Positions 1 through 10,203 of a stretch of DNA of 25,284 bases are shown piece by piece (position 1 is the first letter of the stretch; every line of letters begins with the position of its first letter). The notes under the pieces are model-generated. The model saw only the letters and a list, made by a program, of their open reading frames with translations. It searched no databases and was not told the DNA's origin. Both the position numbers and the translations under genes were made by a program. Source of the DNA: Candidatus Ulvibacter alkanivorans (GTDB lineage: Bacteria > Bacteroidota > Bacteroidia > Flavobacteriales > Flavobacteriaceae); NCBI RefSeq assembly GCF_003333325.1, contig NZ_QOLC01000022.1, positions 1-25,284 of the forward strand, read 5' to 3'.

Positions 1-53
1 AATTCTAAAGTTGTCCATTAAATAATTGCTATTTTTTTAAAAAACCTACTGAT

Positions 54-299
54 TTATAGCTTTTTGTCTTTGCTGAAGTCACGCATCTTTTCTATGTTTT
101 CTTTAGTCAACATATACTCTTTTACGCTTCTGTTTTTCCATCGATGGTAAATGAATAGCGGCATTAAAATAAAGACCCCTAAGGCTATGGAAAGTCCAAT
201 GATCAATTCCCCGGTTTCGTAGTCGGTTGGTTTAATAAAGAACCCGACACAGGTGCCTGCGATTACCAGAACCAGTAATATTGTTAAAACGTATTTCAT
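54..299 (-). CDS. Small two-segment membrane protein of unknown function
   Basis: An 81-residue protein that starts at ATG 299. A hydrophobic stretch covers about residues 3-22 and a second one about 33-50. The C-terminal 30 residues are rich in Lys, Arg and Glu and probably lie in the cytoplasm. No catalytic motif is visible and I do not recognise the family. The gene lies 84 bp downstream of aspS on the same strand, so it could be read through from aspS; no clear terminator or strong TAnnTTTG box was seen between them. The regular ATG start and the membrane-protein composition make it look like a real gene, but its function is unknown. Confidence 0.7.
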   Translation of the reverse strand: MKYVLTILLVLVIAGTCVGFFIKPTDYETGELIIGLSIALGVFILMPLFIYHRWKNRSVKEYMLTKENIEKMRDFSKDKKL

Positions 300-383
300 T
301 GCTAAATAGAATTTATACCTTATTATATAACCAATCTTTTAGAAGAAAAATGTGAGTAGGTAATTTTCTTCTCGAACTGTCAA

Positions 384-2138
384 TTAAGGTTTTAAATTGA
401 GCTGTAAATGGAGCTCTTTTAATTGTTCCTTGTCGATAGGGGCAGGAGCGTCGATCATAACATCTCTTCCGGCGTTGTTCTTCGGAAATGCAATAAAATC
501 ACGTATCGTTTCTTGTCCGCCAAGAATAGCCACCAATCGGTCAAGACCAAATGCAATTCCGCCATGTGGGGGTGCACCGTATTGAAACGCGTCCATTAGG
601 AATCCAAACTGCGCTTTTGCTTCTTCTTCACTAAATCCTAGATAATCGAACATAAGCGATTGCGTTTCTTTATCATGAATACGTATAGAGCCTCCTCCAA
701 TTTCGTTACCGTTAAGTACAAGATCATACGCATTGGCCTTAACGGCACCGGGGTTACTTTCTAACAAGTCTAATTGACCAGATTTAGGTGAGGTAAATGG
801 ATGGTGCATCGCGTGATATCGATTGGTCTCTTCATCCCACTCTAACAAAGGAAAATCGATCACCCATAGTGGCGCAAACTCATCCGATTTCCTTAGCCCT
901 AAGCGAGAGGCCAATTCCATACGTAAGGCACTAAGTTGTCCTCGTACTTTATTTTTTTCTCCTGAAAGCACACATATAAGATCGCCATTCGATGCACCGG
1001 TTGCATGTGCCCATTTTGCAAGATCTTCTTGGTCGTAGAACTTATCTACTGAAGATTTATAGGTGCCATCATCGTTACAACGTACATAGACCATCCCTAG
1101 CGCGCCCACTTGAGGTCGTTTTATCCAATCGATTAATTGATCAATTTCTTTTCGGCTATATTGGTTTCCGCCGGGAACAGCAATACCAACAACCAACTCG
1201 GCCGAATTAAATACGTTGAAGTCTTTGTGTTGTGCTACTTCATTTAATTCACCGAATTTCATTCCGAAGCGAATATCCGGCTTATCATTACCATAGGTTT
1301 TCATCGCTTCATCGTAGGTGATACGCGGAAATTTGTCTACTTCAACACCATTGATCTCCTTTAACAGGTGACGAGTAAGCCCTTCGAATGTGTTGAGAAT
1401 ATCTTCTTGCTCGATATACGCCATTTCACAATCGATTTGTGTAAATTCCGGCTGGCGATCGGCACGCAGGTCTTCGTCTCTAAAACATTTTACGATTTGG
1501 AAGTATTTATCCATGCCACCAACCATTAATAATTGTTTAAATGTTTGCGGTGACTGCGGAAGTGCGTAAAATTGTCCTTCGTTCATCCGGCTCGGCACTA
1601 CAAAATCGCGAGCCCCTTCGGGAGTTGATTTAATAAGGTAAGGGGTTTCAACTTCCACGAAATCCAAGTTGGAGAGGTAGTTTCTTACAGCCATCGTTAC
1701 TTTATGACGGAAGACAAGATTATCACGAACCGGTTTTCGACGAATATCGAGATAGCGATATTTCATTCTTAGGTCTTCCCCACCATCGGTAGCATCCTCA
1801 ATAGTAAAGGGTGGAGTAAGCGATTTGTTTAAAATGGTGAGTTTAGAAACGAGAATCTCAATATCGCCAGTAGGCATATTTGGGTTTTTAGATTCTCGTT
1901 CAATGACGGTACCTGTTGCTTGAATAACAAATTCACGTCCTAATTGCGAGGCTAAGGTCATCATTTCTTTAGGAGTGCGTTCTTCATCGAATATTAGCTG
2001 TGTAATACCATAACGATCACGAAGATCGACCCAGATCATAAATCCTTTATCGCGGATCTTTTGAACCCAACCCGACAATGTTACTTCTTTATTGATATGT
2101 GTGGCTCGTAATTCGCCATTTGTATGTGATCTGTACAT
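384..2138 (-). CDS. aspS: Aspartyl-tRNA synthetase
   Basis: Class II aminoacyl-tRNA synthetase that activates aspartate with ATP and charges tRNA-Asp in the cytoplasm. At 584 residues it has the usual length of bacterial AspRS. The N-terminal OB-fold anticodon-binding domain covers about residues 1-105 (it includes [14 protein letters not shown]). The catalytic core follows, with the motif 2 region [19 protein letters not shown] bacterial GAD-type insert lies in the middle (about residues 290-400). Motif 3 near the C-terminus reads [15 protein letters not shown]. The frame is intact and the ATG start lies about 44 bp downstream of a canonical promoter. Whether the enzyme is strictly specific for tRNA-Asp or also charges tRNA-Asn cannot be told from the sequence alone. 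Confidence 0.97.
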   Translation of the reverse strand: MYRSHTNGELRATHINKEVTLSGWVQKIRDKGFMIWVDLRDRYGITQLIFDEERTPKEMMTLASQLGREFVIQATGTVIERESKNPNMPTGDIEILVSKLTILNKSLTPPFTIEDATDGGEDLRMKYRYLDIRRKPVRDNLVFRHKVTMAVRNYLSNLDFVEVETPYLIKSTPEGARDFVVPSRMNEGQFYALPQSPQTFKQLLMVGGMDKYFQIVKCFRDEDLRADRQPEFTQIDCEMAYIEQEDILNTFEGLTRHLLKEINGVEVDKFPRITYDEAMKTYGNDKPDIRFGMKFGELNEVAQHKDFNVFNSAELVVGIAVPGGNQYSRKEIDQLIDWIKRPQVGALGMVYVRCNDDGTYKSSVDKFYDQEDLAKWAHATGASNGDLICVLSGEKNKVRGQLSALRMELASRLGLRKSDEFAPLWVIDFPLLEWDEETNRYHAMHHPFTSPKSGQLDLLESNPGAVKANAYDLVLNGNEIGGGSIRIHDKETQSLMFDYLGFSEEEAKAQFGFLMDAFQYGAPPHGGIAFGLDRLVAILGGQETIRDFIAFPKNNAGRDVMIDAPAPIDKEQLKELHLQLNLKP

Positions 2139-2181
2139 AAATCGTGATTAAAAATTATAACGGTGGTGCTATAAACGGCTG

Positions 2182-2214
2182 CAAATTTAAGAAGTTATAG
2201 ATTATTGGAGCAAA
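2182..2214 (-). promoter_or_regulatory. aspS promoter, Bacteroidetes type
   Basis: Reading the minus strand, TTTG (2214-2211) is followed by exactly 21 bases and then TAAATTTG (2189-2182). This matches the Bacteroidetes primary sigma consensus TTTG-N19-21-TAnnTTTG without mismatch. Transcription would start near 2176, giving a leader of about 38 nt before the aspS ATG. Confidence 0.75.
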
Positions 2215-2340
2215 AATGTTTGCTTTTTATTCTTGTGATTTCCAAATCCTTTGCGATTTTAATGTGTTAATATGTCGATAAATAATTTTTTTTTAGAAAA
2301 TTCTTATTAAATTCGAAGAATTAACAAAAAATTAGTAATT

Positions 2341-5295
2341 ATGAAACAAAACAACTCAAATCGCAGGAGACTCCTGCTGTTGCTATTTATTTTTCCGTGC
2401 TTTGTGTTCGCACAAACGACCATAACGGGAACGGTAAAGACTGAACGAGGGGACGTAGTGCCCTTTGCGAATGTTGTGGAAAAGGGAACTTCCAATGGTG
2501 TTACCACTAATATTGATGGGGAATACAGCATTGAAGTTGATGCGCTTCCAGTAGTATTAGAATTCTCTTCGCTTGGGTTTACAACGGTAGAACAGGCCGT
2601 AAATGCCCCGGGTGTTGTAGATATAGTGATGTTAGAATCTGCCGAATCCTTAGAGGAGGTCGTTGTGACCGGACTTGCAACAAGTGTGAAACGATCTAAC
2701 GCGGCAAATGCTGTTGCTTCGGTTTCCGCAGAAGAATTAGTAGGGACTACAAGTCAAACAACAGTTGACGGAGCCCTTTATGGAAAAGTAACAGGGGTGA
2801 ACATTACCTCTTCTTCTGGTGCGCCGGGAGGTGGTTTTGCATTGCGATTGCGTGGTGTAACTTCCATTACTGGAAACAACCAACCACTTATTATTATAGA
2901 TGGAATTTACGTTAACAACGTGGAGATTCCATCTGGATTACGATTTGCTTCAGGTGCGAACTCGGGTAACGAGGAAAATGCAAGTAACCGTTTAGCAGAT
3001 TTAGATCCTAACGACATCGCTGATATTGAAATCCTTAAAGGATCTTCTGCAGCAGCAATCTACGGACAAAGAGGTAGTGCTGGTGTAATCATTATTACTA
3101 CTAAGCGTGGAAGCAGAGGTAAGACTCGTATTAGCTTTAAGCAAGATGTTGGAGTTAACAAGCTTCAGAATGCATTAGGAATGCGTCCATGGACAGCAGC
3201 TTCTGTGTTAGAAACTTTTGGACAAGGCGAATTAGATAAGTACAATGCAACGCTAGCTGCGCGAGGGTCACTCTACGATTTTGAAGACATTATTTATGGT
3301 AACACAGGTTTTATTACTGAAACTAGTATAAGTGCTACCGGTGGTAATGAAAAAACTAAATTTTATGTAGGTGGATCCTACCGAGATGAAGAAGGTATTA
3401 TTGAAAATACAGGTTTCGACCGCTTCTCGGTAAGAGGTAATATTGAGCATAAGATTTCTAACGTATTCGATTTTACATCGACTACTAACTATATTCGAAG
3501 TAACTCTAGCCGTAGTTTTACGGGTAATGAGAACGAAGGTGGTTTAAGTTATGGATATGTATTGGCATTTACCCGTCCTTGGAATAATTTATTCCCAGAT
3601 GAAAATGGGAATTATCCAAACAACCCGAACTTTAGTGGTAATCCAATCTTTGTAAGAGATCAAGCGAGAAATGAGGATACGAACGATCGTATTATCCAAG
3701 GTCTAACCGTAAACACTAAACTTTACACGGGAGACTCGAACCGCGTTCGATTTTCGAACAGTGCAGGTATCGACTATCTAGCGAACCAAACCTTTGTATA
3801 TGTTCCTGAAACACATCAGGCACAACAAGGATTAGGTGCTGCTGCCGGTTTTGTTGCACAAGGAAAAAACAACTTTACGCAATTCAATACCCAGTCGGCT
3901 TTTGTATGGGATCATGATGCAATGGGAGGAGATCTAGGAATCACCACTCAATTAGGATTAGCCTACTTATATCAAGAGTCTAATTTGATTAATGCACGTG
4001 GTACTGGATTAGCTGCAGGTCAAACAAGTGTTGACCAGTCTGCAAACCAAGTAACCGATCAGTTTAGAAGCGAAGAAGAGGAATTAGGATATTTTGGTCA
4101 AGTGGAAGGAAACTTTAAAGATCAAATAATTGCTACTGTTGGTTATCGTTTAGACAAATCGACTCGAAATGGAGATCCGGATGAATTCTATGGATTCCCA
4201 AAAGCATCGTTAGCAGTTAACATTGCCAACTTCGATTTTTGGAGTCTTGAAACTGTTAATCAGTTGAAATTCAGAACGGCTTATGGAGAAACAGGTAACT
4301 CTGCACGATTTGGATCTACTTTTACAAGTTTGGGAACTAGTAATATTGGAGGAGCAATTGGACAGTCAGTTGCCGGTCTAAAAGGAGATCCGGACATTAT
4401 TCCAGAAACAGCTCAAGAATTTGAGGTTGGATTGGATGTAGGTTTATTCAATAGCAGACTTGTTTTAGAGGCTACATACTACAAGAAAACTGTAAAAGAC
4501 CTTATTCTTCAACGAGCGCTTCCACCATCTTCAGGATTTACAAGAGAAACAACAAATCTTGGTGAATTAGAGAACCGTGGAATTGAATTAGCGCTTACAG
4601 CTGATGTATTTGACAAGGATAACTTTAAATGGAACACAAGAGTTCAATTCTATAAGAATGAATCAGAGATCACTAGATTAGATGTGCCACCATTTGCTTT
4701 GGCAGGTGCCGGGTTTGGTTTAGGACTAGGAACCATTTATATTGAAGAAGGACAGCCGGCAACACAGTTGGTTGGAAATGTTGATGTAGATGGAGACGGT
4801 ACTTCAGAACAACTTCAAGTTGGTAATACAGAACCGGATTTCCAAATGGCATTCAACAACAACTTTACATTGTTCGATGCAGTTGACATCTCATTCTTAT
4901 TTCAGCTAAAATCTGGTGGAGAAAACTTGAACTTATCTAAATTCTTAACCGATTTAGGTCAAACAACTCCAGATCTTGAGACACAAGCAGGACAAGATCG
5001 TTTAGATACGGCCGCTAATGCCCTGCGATTCGTAGAGCCTGCCGGTTATTTGAAATTAAGAGAAGCAGCGATCTACTATCGTCTTCCGTCACGTTTTATT
5101 CAAAACGTATTTGGTGATAATATGGAAAGTGTGAAGTTTGGAGTTTCCGGACGTAACTTATTTACAGTAACAGATTATACTAGCTATGACCCTGAAGTAT
5201 CTGTAAATGGAGGTAGTGGACTTTCAAACGGAATTGAAGTAACTCCTTTCCCAAGTGCAAGACAAGTTTACTTTCACTTAAACGTTAACTTTTAA
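2341..5295 (+). CDS. SusC/RagA-family TonB-dependent outer-membrane transporter
   Basis: A 984-residue outer-membrane beta-barrel that, with its SusD partner, imports a large nutrient using energy passed on by TonB. A signal peptide ends at about FVFA|Q (residues 24/25). A carboxypeptidase-D-regulatory-like beta-sandwich domain follows (about 27-105), as is typical of SusC. Then come a TonB-box-like LEEVVVTG (about 105), the plug domain with LRLRGVTSITG and PLIIIDGIYV, and a long barrel ending in ARQVYFHLNVNF with the terminal aromatic residue that barrel assembly needs. The susD-like gene starts 11 bp after the stop, so the two are co-transcribed. No sugar-degrading enzyme, sigma/anti-sigma pair or peptidase lies beside them, so the substrate cannot be inferred. 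The 202-bp gap to aspS gives only a weak promoter candidate for this gene. Confidence 0.95.
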   Translation: MKQNNSNRRRLLLLLFIFPCFVFAQTTITGTVKTERGDVVPFANVVEKGTSNGVTTNIDGEYSIEVDALPVVLEFSSLGFTTVEQAVNAPGVVDIVMLESAESLEEVVVTGLATSVKRSNAANAVASVSAEELVGTTSQTTVDGALYGKVTGVNITSSSGAPGGGFALRLRGVTSITGNNQPLIIIDGIYVNNVEIPSGLRFASGANSGNEENASNRLADLDPNDIADIEILKGSSAAAIYGQRGSAGVIIITTKRGSRGKTRISFKQDVGVNKLQNALGMRPWTAASVLETFGQGELDKYNATLAARGSLYDFEDIIYGNTGFITETSISATGGNEKTKFYVGGSYRDEEGIIENTGFDRFSVRGNIEHKISNVFDFTSTTNYIRSNSSRSFTGNENEGGLSYGYVLAFTRPWNNLFPDENGNYPNNPNFSGNPIFVRDQARNEDTNDRIIQGLTVNTKLYTGDSNRVRFSNSAGIDYLANQTFVYVPETHQAQQGLGAAAGFVAQGKNNFTQFNTQSAFVWDHDAMGGDLGITTQLGLAYLYQESNLINARGTGLAAGQTSVDQSANQVTDQFRSEEEELGYFGQVEGNFKDQIIATVGYRLDKSTRNGDPDEFYGFPKASLAVNIANFDFWSLETVNQLKFRTAYGETGNSARFGSTFTSLGTSNIGGAIGQSVAGLKGDPDIIPETAQEFEVGLDVGLFNSRLVLEATYYKKTVKDLILQRALPPSSGFTRETTNLGELENRGIELALTADVFDKDNFKWNTRVQFYKNESEITRLDVPPFALAGAGFGLGLGTIYIEEGQPATQLVGNVDVDGDGTSEQLQVGNTEPDFQMAFNNNFTLFDAVDISFLFQLKSGGENLNLSKFLTDLGQTTPDLETQAGQDRLDTAANALRFVEPAGYLKLREAAIYYRLPSRFIQNVFGDNMESVKFGVSGRNLFTVTDYTSYDPEVSVNGGSGLSNGIEVTPFPSARQVYFHLNVNF

Positions 5296-5306
5296 TAAAA
5301 AAAATT

Positions 5307-6626
5307 ATGAAAAATATATTTAAAAAAATCTCAACAACCGGGTTGGTTGTACTAGCGCTCCTCGCTGGCACTTCATGTTCTTTTGATGAGGTAGTAGACC
5401 CTAACGGACCTAGTGTCGACGGGGTTCTAACTAATGCCTCTAAGGGGCAGTTAAATGAATTAGTTGTAGGTATTGAATCTACACTAAGAAACGGAATAGC
5501 AATCGAAACTACAGCAAGTGGTACGATGGCTAGAGAATTGTATTTATTTGATGCAGATCCACGTAATACTGGGGATTTATTAGGTAAAAATGGAATTGGT
5601 CTTGATAACAACTCTTTCTACAGTACTACACAATGGGCTGGAAGCTATAGATGTATCAAGAACGCCACAGTTCTAATTGAAGCCGCAATGAATACCGATG
5701 CGGTTACCGCTGCCGAAATGAATGGATATGTCGGATTTGCGAAAACTGTGATCGCTTATGAATTGATCCAAATGATCAAATCATACGGTCAAGCTAGAAT
5801 TGATGTTTCTGATCCTGATAATTTAGGACCGCTATTAGAAAGTGGTGCCGTATTAGATTATGTGAGAACTATTTTAGACGAAGCTAATGCTAGTCTTAAT
5901 AATGCAGGAGGTTCGTTTAGCTTTAATTTGAGTTCTGGATTCGACGGATTTGATTCGCCACAAGGTTTTGGTGAGTTCAATAGAGCTGTAGCCGGTATGG
6001 CGGCAGTATACGACGGTGACGGTAACGCTGCACTAACAGCATTGTCTAATTCGTTCTTGGATCTTGGAGGCGACCTTAACGTAGGCCCTAAACACATTTT
6101 CGGCCTAGGTGGTGGTGATCAGTCTAACGGTCTCTTTAAAGTTGATGGTGAAAACGGTGACCAGATCATTGTTCACGATAGCTGGATCGACGAAGCCGAG
6201 CCGGGTGATTCTCGTGTTGAAACCAAAACAAACCCACGTCCGGACCCTCAAGGTCAAGATGATCTTAATGGGCAGTTTGAAACAGATCTTTACGAAACCA
6301 ACACGTCTCCTATCGATATTATGCGAAATGAAGAGTTAATTCTTCTTTTTGCTGAAGCAAGCATTTTAGCCGGAAATTTAGGGAATGCAGAAGACGCATT
6401 AAATGTGATTCGTAATGCTGCATCATTGCCAGATTACAGTGGAGACTCCACTTCTTCAGCATTGACATCAGAAATGCTAAGACAACGTCGTTATTCTTTA
6501 TGGTGTGAAAACCACAGAATGTATGATCTACGTCGTTACGGCCTTTCAAATACACTGCCAATTGACAGACCTGGTGACCAGATCTTTAATACATTGCCAG
6601 TGCCATTAGCCGAAACACAATTATAA
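5307..6626 (+). CDS. SusD/RagB-family nutrient-binding outer-membrane lipoprotein
   Basis: A 439-residue surface lipoprotein that forms the lid of the SusC channel and captures the substrate. The lipoprotein signal peptide has the lipobox LLAGTSC with the lipidated cysteine at residue 24. The body is mostly helical and TPR-like, as expected for SusD. The C-terminal part has the family hallmark around LRQRRYSLWCENHRMYDLRR and the LPVPLAETQL ending. It is somewhat shorter than many SusD proteins (often 480-600 residues) but complete. It starts 11 bp after the susC-like stop and is followed by a strong terminator, so the operon has two genes. The ligand is unknown. Confidence 0.93.
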   Translation: MKNIFKKISTTGLVVLALLAGTSCSFDEVVDPNGPSVDGVLTNASKGQLNELVVGIESTLRNGIAIETTASGTMARELYLFDADPRNTGDLLGKNGIGLDNNSFYSTTQWAGSYRCIKNATVLIEAAMNTDAVTAAEMNGYVGFAKTVIAYELIQMIKSYGQARIDVSDPDNLGPLLESGAVLDYVRTILDEANASLNNAGGSFSFNLSSGFDGFDSPQGFGEFNRAVAGMAAVYDGDGNAALTALSNSFLDLGGDLNVGPKHIFGLGGGDQSNGLFKVDGENGDQIIVHDSWIDEAEPGDSRVETKTNPRPDPQGQDDLNGQFETDLYETNTSPIDIMRNEELILLFAEASILAGNLGNAEDALNVIRNAASLPDYSGDSTSSALTSEMLRQRRYSLWCENHRMYDLRRYGLSNTLPIDRPGDQIFNTLPVPLAETQL

Positions 6627-6643
6627 TTTAGATTGTGATAACT

Positions 6644-6677
6644 AAAAAAAAGCCCTTTCGAAAGAAAGGGCTTTTTT
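6644..6677. terminator. Bidirectional intrinsic terminator between the SusCD and efflux operons
   Basis: A run of seven A is followed by the stem AGCCCTTTC, loop GAAA, stem GAAAGGGCT and a run of T. The stem is perfect, and A/T runs on both sides allow it to act in both directions. It lies 18 bp after the susD-like stop and 35 bp beyond the stop of the converging RND pump gene. Confidence 0.9.
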
Positions 6678-6711
6678 ATTTTAATGCACTTAAATTACTA
6701 GCGCCTCTATT

Positions 6712-9700
6712 CTAATTTTTTACTTCTTCAATGCTGTTTGTCTCTGCGCTGTTCTTGTTTTTGCTAAAACGGATCTTGGCGCGATTTACCAAATAGAACA
6801 TCGTTGGTACAATTACCAATGTCAAGAAGGTCGCGAAGATTAAACCGAAGATCACGGTCCATGCTAATGGCCCCCAGAATATCACATTATCACCACCAAT
6901 ATAGATTCCTGGATCATAATCTGTGAACAATCCGAAGAAATCAATGTTAAGTCCAACGGCTAAAGGAATTAACCCTAACACCGTGGTAATCGCTGTTAAA
7001 AGCACAGGTCGTAAACGCGATTTTCCACCTGCAACGATTTGTTTAAAGTACTCTTGTTTCGTAAGCTTATCGTCTTCATCCATTCCCAGCGCTTCTTTTC
7101 TACGATCGATCAGTATTTGAGTGTAATCAATCAATACAATGGCATTATTAACTACAATACCCGCAAGCGATATAATCCCCATCATGGTCATAATGACGAC
7201 AAAATCCATTGAGAATACGACCAACCCTAAGAAAACGCCACCTAAACTAAGTACAATCGCCGTTAGGATGATGAGCGGTTTAGAGATAGAATTGAATTGC
7301 GCCACAAGAATCAATAGAATTCCCCCCATGGCGTAAAAGAGCGCCAATAAAAGGAAACTCATGTTTTCTGCCTGCTCTTCTTGCTCACCGGTAAACGAAT
7401 ACTCTATATCGGAAGGCATTTCATAATTTTCCAACTCAGATTTAAGGGTAGTAACTATTTCAGTAGGATTGTAGCCGCCAAGTACATTCGAATACAAAGT
7501 AATAACCCGCTTTAGGTCCTTTCTTTTAATTGCGCTGAACGAAGAAGAGTTACTTTTTGTAATTAAAGATGAAATAGGTACTTGAATCAATTTCCCATTG
7601 TTGTTCTTGAACGTAACCGGTTGGTTGAAAATAGCGCTTTCATTGTAACGCTGATCCCCTTTTAAACGTACGTTGATAGGGTAGTCGTCATCACCTTCTT
7701 TATAGGTTGACACTTCTTCTCCATAAATTGAGCGACGCAAGGTTTGTCCTACTGCAGCCGTGCTTACTCCCAGCTGCCCGGCTTTTTCACGATCAACCTG
7801 TACCTCCATTTCGGGTTTTGCCTTATTTACATCGATCTTCAACTCTTCGATTCCGGCTATGTTCAGCCCTTCAATAAAGGATCGCATACTTTCTGCCTCT
7901 CTAAGCATTTCTTCGTAATCTTCACCCTTTAGTTCAATATTAATTGGATAGCCGGTTGGTGGGCCTGCTGCATCTTTTTCTACGATAATAGACGCACCAG
8001 GAAATCCTTTTACGGCGTTTCTTACTTCGGAAAGTACCGTACTACTTTTTACGCCTCGTCGAAACTGAAACTCTCGCATAGATAGCGTGATCTTACCTTT
8101 GTGCGGCATTTCATTTGATTGCCCCGCATCGGTTTGTGGGTTTCCTGCGCCTTCACCTACTTGAGAAATAGCCGATTCTACCATAAAATTGTAGCCATCT
8201 TCGTCTTCGTATTTTTCGATGGCTTCAAAAACCTGAGCTTCTATTCGCTTCGTTAATTCGTTGGTCTTTTCGATATCGGTTCCTTGCGGATATTCAATAT
8301 AGGTGATGATCTGATTGGGCTCGTTTTCTGGAAAAAACAAGACATTGGGTTGTGCAATACCTACCAAGACAAACGAGAGGATCAAAATACCGAAGGTTCC
8401 GAAGAGAAAAACATAAGCTTTTCTACCGCGAAGTGCGAACTTCAAGAATCGCTCGTAAAAATTCTCCAAGCGCTTTAACGACTTAAACTGAAAATATTCA
8501 ACAGCACCGGCTAAGATGTATTTGTACACCCACAACATCAAGGCCGTAAAAAGACTGAGGTTCCCAATGCCTCTTAACCCGGCAACATCTAGCGCAAAAC
8601 CGGCTATTAACAGCATAATACCTACACCGGCCAGAATAAGACTCCAGCGAATCAATTTCTTTTTGGTCAACGACTTCTCTTCCGTTTTCATGAATTTAGA
8701 CGTTAACATCGAATTAATGATGAGCGCCACGAATAGAGAAGACCCCAATACCACAGAAAGTGTGATCGGGAAGTAAATCATAAACTTACCAATAAGTCCC
8801 GGCCAAAGCCCTAATGGGAAAAAGGCCGCTAAGGTTGTCGCTGTTGAGGCAATAATAGGCCAAGCAATTTCGCCCATCCCTTGTTTAGCAGCTTTTTTTC
8901 TGGGCATTCCTTCGCTCATTAATGAATACACGTTTTCCACAACCACAATACCATTATCTACAAGCATTCCTAGTCCCATTACCAAGCCAAATAAAACCAT
9001 GGTATTCATGGTAAACCCGAAGCTCGATAGAATAAATAGGGACATAAGCATGGAGAGCGGGATGGCAAACCCTACGAACAATGAGTTCCTAAAGCCTAAA
9101 AAGAACATAAGTACCAAAACCACGAGTATAACTCCAAAAATGATGTTGTTTACCAGGTCGTCAATTTGGTTTTGCGTTTTAACAGATTGATCGTTGGTCA
9201 ATGAAATATTCAGTCCTTCGGGCAAATATTCTTCTTGCTCTTTCTTAACAATTTCCTTGATGTTCTCAACCGCTTCGATCATGTTCTTTCCGGCCCTTTT
9301 CTTAATGTCTAACATCACTACCGGCTCGCCGTACTCACGTGCATAGGTAGAAGGGTCCTGCTCTTTGAAATTAATCGTAGCAACATCCTTTAAAAAGATC
9401 GTACCGCCGTCTGTCTTTACCACCACATCCCTCAGTTCGTTCGGGTTTTCGATCTCACCAAGAATCCGGATGTTCTTTTGCACACCATTGCTAATCACAT
9501 TACCACCGGAGATCGTATTGTTCTCACTTCGTACGGCATTTATTATGTCGTTAAAACTCACTTGAGACGCAGACATTTTATACACATCGACAGCGATCTC
9601 AACCTCTTTTTCCTCGACACCTCGAATCGTTGCTTCTTTAATTGGCGGAAGCAATTCTATTTTATCCTGAAGGTACTCTGCGTAGTCTTTAAGTTGTTGA

Positions 9701-10191
9701 ATAGGAAAATCTCCGGTAAGATTAATATTGAGTATGGGTTGTTCTTCGGAAAGATTTAGATCAAAGACGTTGGGTTCTACCTTGGCGCCATTATCTAAAG
9801 TAGGCCAGGTTGTTTCCGCTTTTACCTGATCTACCTTGTCTTTTACGCGCTGTTTGGCCACAGGAATTTCGACATCTTCTTCAAACTCAACAATAACGAT
9901 CGAATAATCCTGAAGCGTTGTTGAAGAAATTTCACGAACCCCACCAATATTGTTGAATTCTTCCTCCAAGGGTTCGGTAATGAATTTTTCCACATCTTCT
10001 GCAGAATTCCCCGGGTTGACAGAACTTACATATATTTTGGTTTCTATTATTTCAGGAAACGATTCTCTGGGCATGGTATAGTAAGAGAATACCCCTAAAA
10101 ACAAAATAATGGAAATGATTACATAGACGGTCATTTTATTGTCGATCGCCCAGGAGGAAATACTAAATTCTTTATAAGTGTTCTTGCTCAT
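6712..10191 (-). CDS. RND-family inner-membrane efflux pump
   Basis: A proton-driven inner-membrane pump of 1159 residues, the permease of a tripartite efflux system. TM1 (about residues 20-38) is followed by the porter domain, with the family motif near PRESFPEI at 41-48. TM2-TM6 span about 350-493, with the TM4 motif GMLVDNGIVVVEN (D412, N413). The TM10 motif is AGIVVNNAIVLIDY (N1015, N1016). The AcrB triad Asp407/Asp408/Lys940 thus appears as Asp/Asn/Asn, a pattern I associate with other RND subfamilies rather than damage. The protein exceeds the usual ~1030-1050 residues because of two extra hydrophobic segments between TM6 and TM7 (about 513-533 and 545-565) and a longer loop before TM12. 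It is last in the operon, 12 bp after the adaptor gene. The substrate is unknown. Confidence 0.95.
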   Translation of the reverse strand: MSKNTYKEFSISSWAIDNKMTVYVIISIILFLGVFSYYTMPRESFPEIIETKIYVSSVNPGNSAEDVEKFITEPLEEEFNNIGGVREISSTTLQDYSIVIVEFEEDVEIPVAKQRVKDKVDQVKAETTWPTLDNGAKVEPNVFDLNLSEEQPILNINLTGDFPIQQLKDYAEYLQDKIELLPPIKEATIRGVEEKEVEIAVDVYKMSASQVSFNDIINAVRSENNTISGGNVISNGVQKNIRILGEIENPNELRDVVVKTDGGTIFLKDVATINFKEQDPSTYAREYGEPVVMLDIKKRAGKNMIEAVENIKEIVKKEQEEYLPEGLNISLTNDQSVKTQNQIDDLVNNIIFGVILVVLVLMFFLGFRNSLFVGFAIPLSMLMSLFILSSFGFTMNTMVLFGLVMGLGMLVDNGIVVVENVYSLMSEGMPRKKAAKQGMGEIAWPIIASTATTLAAFFPLGLWPGLIGKFMIYFPITLSVVLGSSLFVALIINSMLTSKFMKTEEKSLTKKKLIRWSLILAGVGIMLLIAGFALDVAGLRGIGNLSLFTALMLWVYKYILAGAVEYFQFKSLKRLENFYERFLKFALRGRKAYVFLFGTFGILILSFVLVGIAQPNVLFFPENEPNQIITYIEYPQGTDIEKTNELTKRIEAQVFEAIEKYEDEDGYNFMVESAISQVGEGAGNPQTDAGQSNEMPHKGKITLSMREFQFRRGVKSSTVLSEVRNAVKGFPGASIIVEKDAAGPPTGYPINIELKGEDYEEMLREAESMRSFIEGLNIAGIEELKIDVNKAKPEMEVQVDREKAGQLGVSTAAVGQTLRRSIYGEEVSTYKEGDDDYPINVRLKGDQRYNESAIFNQPVTFKNNNGKLIQVPISSLITKSNSSSFSAIKRKDLKRVITLYSNVLGGYNPTEIVTTLKSELENYEMPSDIEYSFTGEQEEQAENMSFLLLALFYAMGGILLILVAQFNSISKPLIILTAIVLSLGGVFLGLVVFSMDFVVIMTMMGIISLAGIVVNNAIVLIDYTQILIDRRKEALGMDEDDKLTKQEYFKQIVAGGKSRLRPVLLTAITTVLGLIPLAVGLNIDFFGLFTDYDPGIYIGGDNVIFWGPLAWTVIFGLIFATFLTLVIVPTMFYLVNRAKIRFSKNKNSAETNSIEEVKN

Positions 10192-10203
10192 AATGCAATC
10201 TGT

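Noticed and set aside
2219..2253. Promoter of the SusC gene: TTTG at 2219-2222 and ATCCTTTG at 2246-2253
   Set aside because: The second box lacks the TA of TAnnTTTG and the spacing of 23 bp is long, so the match is too weak to list.
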